A stretch of DNA of 64,000 bases from CAYMUL01 sp964393605 (GTDB lineage Bacteria; Bacteroidota; Ignavibacteria; Ignavibacteriales; Ignavibacteriaceae): positions 1 through 64,000 of the forward strand of contig CAYMUL010000001.1 of NCBI GenBank assembly GCA_964393605.1. Direction: 5' to 3'. A program made the translations under genes and the position numbers. This document shows positions 43,279 through 50,143 of the stretch, in pieces (position 1 is the stretch's first letter; each line of letters starts with the position of its first letter). Under the pieces are notes generated by a model. That model saw only the letters and a program-made list of their open reading frames with translations, ran no database searches and was not told where the DNA came from.

Positions 43279-45747
43279 TTATTTAATTACAATATTCAAA
43301 ATTTTATTCTTTACGAAAATTTGTTTAACGATTGTCTTTCCTTCAATCTGTTTTATGATTTTTTCATCAGCATGCGCCGCAGAAATAACTATTGCTTCAT
43401 CGCTGTTCATCGGCATTTCGATTGTAGTTCGAAGTTTGCCGTTGACTTGAATTGCAATATTGACCGCGTCAATCACGAGCGCGACGGGATCGGCATCAAA
43501 CCAAACCGGTCTTTCAAAAACCATATTTTCATTTCCGCAAAGATGCCAGCATTCTTCTCCGAGATGCGGCGCAACCGGCGATAACATTACTGCAAATCTG
43601 AGTAATGTATATTTTTTCAATTCACTTTTGCACGCATCTAAATTTTTGTGCAGCTCATTGAATAGTTCCATCAACGATGCGATTGCAGTGTTGAATCTGA
43701 AATGCTCGATTTCTTCATCATACTTTTTAATTGTTTGATTTATTTTTTGATAAACCGATTTCTCTTCGGGAGAAAGAGAAGTAATATCAAAATTAGTCGG
43801 TGCAGTAACCGCAACTATTTCTTCACTAAATTTTTTGAAAAGTTCATAAGAACGAATTACAAATCTTTCCGTACCGGCAATTCCTTTATCGCTCCAATCT
43901 CCTCCCATTTCATAAGGACCCATAAACATCAGGTAAAGACGAAACACATCAGAGCCGCTTTTTTCCACGAAGAGATCGGGATTGACAATATTGCCTTTGG
44001 ACTTCGACATCTTCGCGCCCTGGTTCGTTATTGTTCCTTGATGAAGCAAGCGTTGAAACGGTTCGTCCGAGTTCACTAATTTTTGATCGCGTAAAAATTT
44101 ATGAATGAAGCGCGCATATAATAAGTGCATCGTTGCATGTTCCGCACCGCCGACGTACATATCAACGGGTGTCCATTCATTTCCAAGTTGGCTATCAAAA
44201 ATCCCTTCGGAGAATTTTGGATTCAGATATCTCAAATAATACCAGGATGAATCAACGAAAGTATCCATCGTATCGGGATCGCGCTTTGCATCTCTTCCGC
44301 AATTCGGACAAACAACATTTATAAATTTTTTATTCGAGGCAAGAGGAGATTCGCCGGTCGGTTTGAATTCAACATCGTACGGCAATTCAACCGGAAGTTG
44401 ATTTTCGGCAACAGGAACTTCGCCGCAACTTTCGCAATGAATTATCGGTATCGGCGTGCCCCAATAACGTTGGCGCGAAATGAGCCAATCTCTCAAGCGA
44501 TAATTTATTTTACTCTTTCCAAATTGTTTTGATTCAAGATAGTCTGTAATTTTTTCTATTCCTACATCGCTCGGCAAACCGGAAAACTTTCCGGAGTTTA
44601 TCATCGTACCGACTTCAGTGTAAGCGCATTCAAGTTTATCTTCCTCTTTTGTGTTTGGTTGAAGAATAACTTTTTTGATTGGCAGTTTAAACTTTGTGGC
44701 GAATTCAAAATCCCTTTCATCGTGTCCCGGAACTGCCATAACACAGCCCGTGCCGTAAGTCAGCAATGCATAATCTGCAATCCACACAGGAATTTTTTCA
44801 CCGGAAAGAGGATTGATTGCGTACGCTCCGGTTGGCACTCCTGTTTTTTCTTTCACAGTTGAAGTTCGGTCAATTTCGGTTAATTTTTTTGCTTCATCGC
44901 GATACTTGTTGACTTCGAGGAGAAAATCTTTTTTGACAATTTTATCTACGAGTGGATGTTCGGGTGCAAGTACAACATACGTTACGCCGAATAACGTATC
45001 AGGTCGAGTTGTAAAAACTTTAATCTTTTCATCAATTCCGTCAACAGAGAATTCAACTTCGGCGCCCTGGCTTTTTCCGATCCAATTTTTTTGCATCAGT
45101 TTTGTTTTTTCAGGCCAATCTATTTTTTCCAATCCTGTTAGAAGTTGTTCAGCGTATTCCGTTATTTTGAAAAACCATTGCGTAAGATTTTTTTGAATCA
45201 CCTGCGAGCCGCATCGTTCGCATGTGCCGTCGGATTCTACTTGTTCATTTGCGAGGACAGTATTGCACGAAGTACACCAATTGACCGGTGCATTTTTTCT
45301 ATACGCTAAACCGTTTTTGTAAAGTTGGAGAAACAACCATTGATTCCATTTGTAATATTCGGGCGCGCAAGTCATCAACTCGGCATTCCAATCGTACATG
45401 CAACCGATTTGTTTAAGTTGTTCACGGATATCTTTAATATTTTGAAGTGTGCTATCGTAAGGATGAACGCCGGTTTTGATAGCATAATTTTCGGCAGGCA
45501 GACCAAATGCATCGTAGCCCATCGGCTCAAAAACATTATAGCCCTTCAAGCGTTTGTACCGCGCCCACGAATCAACCGGACCGTAGTTATACCAATGCCC
45601 GCAGTGCAGTTTAGCACCCGAAGGATAGATGAACATTACAAGACAATAAAGTTTTTTGTCGAGTTCTGAAAAATTTGTTTCGAATATTTTTTTAGATTCC
45701 CAGGCTTGTTGCCACCGGGATTCAATTTCAGCAAAAGGATAGCGCAT
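43279..45747 (-). CDS. leuS: Leucyl-tRNA synthetase
   Basis: 822 aa. Class I motifs: HIGH as HCGH (YPSGAKLHCGHW, about 42-53) and KMSKS (GAKMSKSKGNIVNPD, about 580-594). Editing domain motifs FTTRPDTLFGVTYVVLAPEH and GTGCVMAVPGHDERDFEFA are complete, and zinc cysteines occur as CTSCNTVLANEQVESDGTCE. Charges tRNA-Leu and clears mischarged products. A near-perfect promoter lies at 45795-45825. Confidence 0.97.
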   Translation of the reverse strand: MRYPFAEIESRWQQAWESKKIFETNFSELDKKLYCLVMFIYPSGAKLHCGHWYNYGPVDSWARYKRLKGYNVFEPMGYDAFGLPAENYAIKTGVHPYDSTLQNIKDIREQLKQIGCMYDWNAELMTCAPEYYKWNQWLFLQLYKNGLAYRKNAPVNWCTSCNTVLANEQVESDGTCERCGSQVIQKNLTQWFFKITEYAEQLLTGLEKIDWPEKTKLMQKNWIGKSQGAEVEFSVDGIDEKIKVFTTRPDTLFGVTYVVLAPEHPLVDKIVKKDFLLEVNKYRDEAKKLTEIDRTSTVKEKTGVPTGAYAINPLSGEKIPVWIADYALLTYGTGCVMAVPGHDERDFEFATKFKLPIKKVILQPNTKEEDKLECAYTEVGTMINSGKFSGLPSDVGIEKITDYLESKQFGKSKINYRLRDWLISRQRYWGTPIPIIHCESCGEVPVAENQLPVELPYDVEFKPTGESPLASNKKFINVVCPNCGRDAKRDPDTMDTFVDSSWYYLRYLNPKFSEGIFDSQLGNEWTPVDMYVGGAEHATMHLLYARFIHKFLRDQKLVNSDEPFQRLLHQGTITNQGAKMSKSKGNIVNPDLFVEKSGSDVFRLYLMFMGPYEMGGDWSDKGIAGTERFVIRSYELFKKFSEEIVAVTAPTNFDITSLSPEEKSVYQKINQTIKKYDEEIEHFRFNTAIASLMELFNELHKNLDACKSELKKYTLLRFAVMLSPVAPHLGEECWHLCGNENMVFERPVWFDADPVALVIDAVNIAIQVNGKLRTTIEMPMNSDEAIVISAAHADEKIIKQIEGKTIVKQIFVKNKILNIVIK

Positions 45748-45794
45748 CGAATTTCGTTTTTGTTTTTGTTTTATAAAATCTTTTAAAAGGCGTG

Positions 45795-45825
45795 CAAATT
45801 TACCTAAAGAGTAAAGTTTATCAAA
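45795..45825 (-). promoter_or_regulatory. Consensus Bacteroidota promoter of leuS
   Basis: On the minus strand TTTG (45825-45822), a 19-nt spacer and TAAATTTG (45802-45795) match the TTTG-N19-TAnnTTTG consensus exactly. Predicted start near 45788 gives a leader of about 40 nt before the ATG at 45747. Confidence 0.75.
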
Positions 45826-46049
45826 TTTTGTTTTTGGTTGGGCAAACGGGGAATTTGAATTGCACTACTTTGTGAACAATTATTCTCTGCTTTTCGTTTG
45901 TGAAAGAAATACACGGCAAAGTCGAACTCCAACGCTCATGATTAGAAAATTTATAATATCTGAAAATGGCAAAAATATTTCTCGAACTGAATACTTTTTC
46001 TTTATGTGAATTGGTATTTTGTGAACAAAAAAATTAGATTTGAGAAGTG
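45826..46049. other. AT-rich gene-free stretch
   Basis: First part of the 1.1-kb gap between leuS and the CotH gene. Apart from the leuS promoter I see no gene, hairpin or repeat that I can support here. Confidence 0.4.
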
Positions 46050-46139
46050 ATGAAAACAGAACACATAATTATTAATGGCGATTCCCGCTCGATGATGGAA
46101 ATCGGGGATAAATCTGTTTATCTTATCATACTAAAATGA
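46050..46139 (+). pseudogene. Truncated 5' end of a DNA methyltransferase gene
   Basis: 29 codons starting at ATG 46050 read MKTEHIIINGDSRSMMEI and then GDKSVYLII before stopping at TGA 46137-46139. This is the usual opening of N4-cytosine/N6-adenine DNA methyltransferases (GDSR...M..I.D.SVhLI.TSPPYW), cut off right before the catalytic TSPPYW segment. The stop lies inside the terminal repeat of the palindromic element that begins at 46137, so the gene was truncated by insertion of or recombination at that element. No restriction enzyme is seen; the downstream rest of the gene is absent. Confidence 0.65.
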
Positions 46140-46298
46140 AGTTACGCAATCGTTTGTATTATTTGAATTTCGTGACTCTCACGATTAGAAATAGAACACT
46201 GATAACGCTGATTTTGACTGATATTCGCGGATAGAAATCTGTGAAAATCGGTAGTATCTGTGTCATCAGTGTGCTATTGGTAGTTTTGCGTAATTTCA
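46137..46298. repeat. MITE-like palindromic element, copy 1
   Basis: Ends carry inverted repeats TGAAGTTACGCAA (46137-46149) and TTGCGTAATTTCA (46286-46298), 12 of 13 bases matching. Inside, 46190-46278 is a long imperfect palindrome (AATAGAACACTGATAACG ... TCATCAGTGTGCTATT) with arms of about 43 bp. No coding capacity. A direct second copy lies at 46564-46722. Structure resembles non-autonomous transposable elements or large hairpin repeats. Confidence 0.75.
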
Positions 46299-46347
46299 GT
46301 TGATTGATCAAATAAGGGAATAAGGTTGACGAGGGATGAGAATAATT

Positions 46348-46521
46348 GTTACTAAGGTTGAAAAATGAATTAAGGTTAATCTTTGCCATATTTTGTTTGA
46401 CCATGAACTTGCAATCAGAATCTAAATGATTTTAAATACGAAAGGTGTTTTCTGATTATACATTACTTGATTTCTTGAAGATCAAGATTTCTTAACCTTA
46501 TTTTCATTGAACCTTAGTAAC
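46348..46521. repeat. Inverted repeat pair between the two palindromic elements
   Basis: Left arm 46348-46379 (GTTACTAAGGTTGAA ... TTAAGGTTAA) pairs with right arm 46492-46521 (TTAACCTTATTTT ... AACCTTAGTAAC) with a few mismatches; AATAAGGTT / AACCTTATT further out extends the symmetry. The centre has no gene. The arrangement (direct copy, inverted pair, direct copy) looks like a nested or composite element. Confidence 0.7.
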
Positions 46522-46563
46522 TGGAAAATAAAATAATAAAAACCTTATTACATTATTCAAAGC

Positions 46564-46722
46564 AGTTACGCAATCGTTCGTATCATCTGATTTTAGTGAC
46601 TATCACAATTAGAGATAGAACACTGATAACGCTGATTTTGACTGATCTTCGCTGATAGAAATCTGTTAAAATCAGTAGTATCTGTGTCATCAGTGTGCTA
46701 TTAGTGCTCTTGCGAAACTTCA
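46564..46722. repeat. MITE-like palindromic element, copy 2
   Basis: Begins AGTTACGCAATCGTTCG and holds the same 88-bp imperfect palindrome (46615-46702, ATAGAACACTGATAACGC ... CATCAGTGTGCTATT) in the same orientation as copy 1; its right end (TTGCGAAACTTCAG) is a decayed form of the copy 1 end. Copies differ at roughly one base in ten, so the duplication is not recent. The rest of the gap to 46864 shows a 13-bp direct repeat TTTAAACCTYC (near 46777 and 46790) and nothing else. Confidence 0.75.
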
Positions 46723-46864
46723 GTAACTAACTAACAGAGCATCTACTAATTTTTATGCACGATTTAACAAACATTTTTTAAACCTCCACTTTAAACCTTC
46801 CGCGTAGAAATGTTGTTTCTATTAGTGTGAAAAACTAATTTGTATTCATTCATTAGAGATTAAC

Positions 46865-49159
46865 TTGAAAAATTTTACAACTATATTTTTTCTGATTTCC
46901 CTTTTTAGCGCACTAATCTTCTCGCAAGATTTTTACGACATTAGCTCCGTGCAGACTATCGAAATTACTTTCACGCAGTCAAATTGGGATAGAATTCTTG
47001 ACAGTTTAGCACTGCTCGGAAACGAAGAAAGAATAATTGCTTCCATAAAAATTAACGGGATGCAGTTCGATAGCGTCGGCGTGCGTTATAAAGGAAATTC
47101 TTCTTTTCGTCCCGAGAATAAAAAAAATCCTTTCAACATAAAACTCGACCACATAAGGAGCGACCAGAAATATCAAGGCTACGGCACGCTTACGCTTAGC
47201 AACGGTTTTAAAGATCCAAGTTATTTGCGCGAAGTTCTCGGTTACGAAATTGCCCGTAAGTTTATTCCTTCAAGCAGAGCAAATTGGGCAAATGTTCTGA
47301 TAAATGGAAAACTTCACGGCGTTTATATGAATGTGCAGGATGTTGATAAATATTTTATGCGCCAAAATTTTTTGAGTGATGAAAATCCACGTTTCAAAGG
47401 AGAACTTTCAGGGAATGCGCCGCTTAATGTTTGGGGTTACCTCGGAAGCGATTCAACTCTCTACTACAAATATTATGAGTTGAATTCAGATTACGGCTGG
47501 CAAGATCTTATTCACTTTCTTAATATCTTCAATAATTCGCCGGCACAGTTGGAGGATGCTTTGAATCTCGACCGACACCTTTGGTTTTTAGCTTTTGAAC
47601 TGCTGACTGTGAATCTCGATTCACCTGTCAACTTCGGACATAATTTTTATTTATACATGGATAACGGCGGAAGATTCAATCCAATACTTTGGGATTTGAA
47701 TGAATGCTTCGGAGTGTTTAATCGCTTGTTAACAGGCGGAGGAAATTTATCTGTTACTCAAATGCAGCAACTTACTCCTTTTCTGAATGCAACTCATCCT
47801 TCATATTATATTGTGAACAAGGTTTTGAATAATTCCGCATACAAAAAAAAATATGTCGCTCACCTCAAAACAATGATTGAAGAAGTGTTTGCGAATAATT
47901 GGTACAAAACACGCGGGGTTGAACTTCAAAACATCATTTCGTCCTTTGTTCAAGCGGATACAAACAAATTTTACTCATACGATAATTTTATTGCGAACTT
48001 AAATCAAAGCGTAACAAGCGGTGGTCCGGGACCCGCGCAAACGATTGTAGGTATCACTCAATTAATGGACGGAAGAATAAATTATTTAATGTCGCTGCCG
48101 GAATTTTCAGCCGCCGCACCCCAGATATCAAACGTACAAACGTCAACAAACTTTGCACAACCGAATACAAGCGTTTCCATTACAGTGAGTGTTGTAAATG
48201 CAACGGTTGTAAAATTTATGAGTCGCGCTTCGTTGAGCGGTAAGTTCGATGAACTTGAAATGTTCGATGACGGAAATCATAATGACGGTGCCGCTGGTGA
48301 TGGCATATTTGGAAATTCATTTGCTGTGGGTTCAAGTGATGTGCAGTATTATATCTTTGCGGAAAATGGAAACGCAGTTTCTTTCCTTCCGAAAAAAGCA
48401 GAGTTTGAATTTTATACTCTAAATGTCGGAAGCGATATTGTCATCAATGAATTTATGGCAGATAATTTTTCTACCGTTCCCGATCAAAACGGAGAGTATG
48501 ATGATTGGATTGAACTTTACAACAACACAACCTCTCCAATAAATTTGAGCGGATATTTTCTATCGGATAAATTAACTACACTTACAAAATGGACTTTTCC
48601 TAACGTTACAATTCAACCGAATTCTTTTCTAATTGTTTGGGCAGATGAGAATGGAAGTCAAAGCGGATTACATGCAAACTTTAAACTTTCTGCCTCCGGC
48701 GAAGCGATTTATCTTTCTTCTCCCGATACTTTAATTATTGATCAGAAAATTTTTGGGCAGCAGCAGACTGACATTAGCATGGGGCGATACCCTGACGGCG
48801 AAGGTGATTTTATTTTTATGACTCCGAGTTACAATTCGACAAATCATAACGGAATTGTTGATGCAGGCGATGAAAATATTTCCGTTTGGGAATTTAAGTT
48901 ATATCAAAACTTTCCAAATCCATTTAATCCGAGTACAGCTATCAGTTATCAGCTTTCAGCGTCCGGTAATGTTTCTCTAAAAATTTTTAATGTACTTGGC
49001 AATGAAGTTGTAACATTGATAGATAACGAATGGAAAGAAGCAGGCTACTATCATTATCAATTATCAACTGTCAATTTTCCACTAGCGAGCGGGATTTACT
49101 TTTACAAGCTTCAAGCCGGCGAGTTTGTGCAAACGAAAAAAATGATTTTGTTGAGATAG
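46865..49159 (+). CDS. CotH-kinase-like secreted protein with lamin-tail and T9SS domains
   Basis: 764 aa. Signal peptide (KNFTTIFFLISLFSALIFS), a CotH kinase domain (about 25-400: GVRYKGNSSFRPENKKNPF, LSNGFKDPSYLREVLGYEIAR, NGKLHGVYMNVQDVDKYF, FNPILWDLNECFG), a linker, a lamin-tail domain (about 520-630: DIVINEFMADNFS, DDWIELYNNT, INLSGYFLSD) and a C-terminal T9SS sorting domain (YQNFPNPFNPSTAISYQL, SGIYFYKLQAG). CotH proteins are atypical extracellular protein kinases; the DLNE element may hold metal-binding acidic residues. Start is TTG at 46865; no ATG precedes the signal peptide. Probably phosphorylates or decorates surface proteins; substrate unknown. Confidence 0.85.
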   Translation: MKNFTTIFFLISLFSALIFSQDFYDISSVQTIEITFTQSNWDRILDSLALLGNEERIIASIKINGMQFDSVGVRYKGNSSFRPENKKNPFNIKLDHIRSDQKYQGYGTLTLSNGFKDPSYLREVLGYEIARKFIPSSRANWANVLINGKLHGVYMNVQDVDKYFMRQNFLSDENPRFKGELSGNAPLNVWGYLGSDSTLYYKYYELNSDYGWQDLIHFLNIFNNSPAQLEDALNLDRHLWFLAFELLTVNLDSPVNFGHNFYLYMDNGGRFNPILWDLNECFGVFNRLLTGGGNLSVTQMQQLTPFLNATHPSYYIVNKVLNNSAYKKKYVAHLKTMIEEVFANNWYKTRGVELQNIISSFVQADTNKFYSYDNFIANLNQSVTSGGPGPAQTIVGITQLMDGRINYLMSLPEFSAAAPQISNVQTSTNFAQPNTSVSITVSVVNATVVKFMSRASLSGKFDELEMFDDGNHNDGAAGDGIFGNSFAVGSSDVQYYIFAENGNAVSFLPKKAEFEFYTLNVGSDIVINEFMADNFSTVPDQNGEYDDWIELYNNTTSPINLSGYFLSDKLTTLTKWTFPNVTIQPNSFLIVWADENGSQSGLHANFKLSASGEAIYLSSPDTLIIDQKIFGQQQTDISMGRYPDGEGDFIFMTPSYNSTNHNGIVDAGDENISVWEFKLYQNFPNPFNPSTAISYQLSASGNVSLKIFNVLGNEVVTLIDNEWKEAGYYHYQLSTVNFPLASGIYFYKLQAGEFVQTKKMILLR

Positions 49160-49442
49160 CGACAAACATCGTAATAGGAAATCGTATTTTTTGGTTGATC
49201 ATTTAAACCGAACAAATTCATTCAGCTTTTTGATGCAATCTTGAATATCGTTTTACTCTTAGTTCCACTCAAATTATGAACAATATCAAATTCCGATGAT
49301 TGATACACTTTTATAATGTTGAGATTAACTGAGATCTCGTTAAGTTAACCCTACCAATTGTACAATTACTAAAATGTTGTTCAAGTATTAATTAGCAATA
49401 GTAACCCGGAACAGAAAATTATTCTGAACCACAATTTTGTAA

Positions 49443-50078
49443 TCAAGTATTTAAAACAGGTTTCGACTGCTTTATAATTTGAATTTTTCTTCCTGATAGT
49501 TCTGTAAAAAGATTTTCAAGTTCAGCAAAATTATCCGTTGGAATTAAACAGTCAATCATCAATTCTTTATCAAAATCTTGATTTAGAATTATGCAATCGT
49601 TTCTTTGCAAATGATTGAAAACATCTCCTGAAAAATTTGGCGACAGCAATATTCTGCATGAAAAATATTCTTTCAAAGTTATTTTCTCCGTTGCATTGAG
49701 CAGATTGAAAGCCGCATTGAAATATGCTTTGCCGAGCGGTCCGACTCCCAACTTCGTTCCGCCGAAATATCTTACAACAACTACGATTAAGTCGGTTAAC
49801 TCAAAATGGTCAATCGCATTGAGGATTCGTATGCCTGCCGTGCCGTTCGGTTCGCCGTCATCGGAGTATTGAAAATTACCGCCGTGGAGTTTAACCGCAA
49901 AGCAATGGTGAGTTGCATCGTAATATTCTTTCTTTAAATCTAAAAGAAATTCCTTTGCCGCGTCAAGCGAAGAAACCGGCTTACATTTTGCAATAAAAAG
50001 CGAACCTTTCTCTTTCAATTGCGATTCGTTAAATGATTTTATGGTTTGAATTACTTTCTGCAAAAATTTTTCCTTCAA
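49443..50078 (-). CDS. YigZ/IMPACT family protein
   Basis: 211 aa. N-terminal IMPACT domain with AKEFLLDLKKEYYDATHHCF, YSDDGEPNGTAGIRIL and RYFGGTKLGVGPLGKAYF, plus the ferredoxin-like C-terminal domain (about 140-205). Homologues bind nucleic acid and act in translation or proline dipeptide metabolism, with no firm role. Start is TTG at 50078. TAATTTTG at 50107-50114 is a likely -7 element. Divergent from uvrA. Confidence 0.88.
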   Translation of the reverse strand: MKEKFLQKVIQTIKSFNESQLKEKGSLFIAKCKPVSSLDAAKEFLLDLKKEYYDATHHCFAVKLHGGNFQYSDDGEPNGTAGIRILNAIDHFELTDLIVVVVRYFGGTKLGVGPLGKAYFNAAFNLLNATEKITLKEYFSCRILLSPNFSGDVFNHLQRNDCIILNQDFDKELMIDCLIPTDNFAELENLFTELSGRKIQIIKQSKPVLNT

Positions 50079-50106
50079 GAAAATTTGAATATCTCTTATC
50101 CGTTAG

Positions 50107-50114
50107 CAAAATTA
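50107..50114 (-). promoter_or_regulatory. -7 promoter element (TAATTTTG) of yigZ-like gene
   Basis: Exact TAnnTTTG on the minus strand about 30 nt before the TTG start at 50078. No TTG at the proper spacing upstream. Confidence 0.35.
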
Positions 50115-50143
50115 CAATTTGATTTATAATAAATTGATTCGAT

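Noticed and set aside
46159..46404. Open reading frame of 81 codons on the minus strand
   Set aside because: It lies across the palindromic element and the inverted repeat; it has no protein-like features.
46764..46800. A second Pho-like box (TTAACA, TTAAAC, TTAAAC) before the CotH gene
   Set aside because: The spacings are 14 and 13 bp, not 11, so it does not fit the box architecture.
49321..49350. AT-rich near-palindrome TTAACTGAGATCTCGTTAA in the gap before the yigZ-like gene
   Set aside because: It is off by one base from symmetry, has no T-tract and no obvious relation to a promoter; too weak to annotate.
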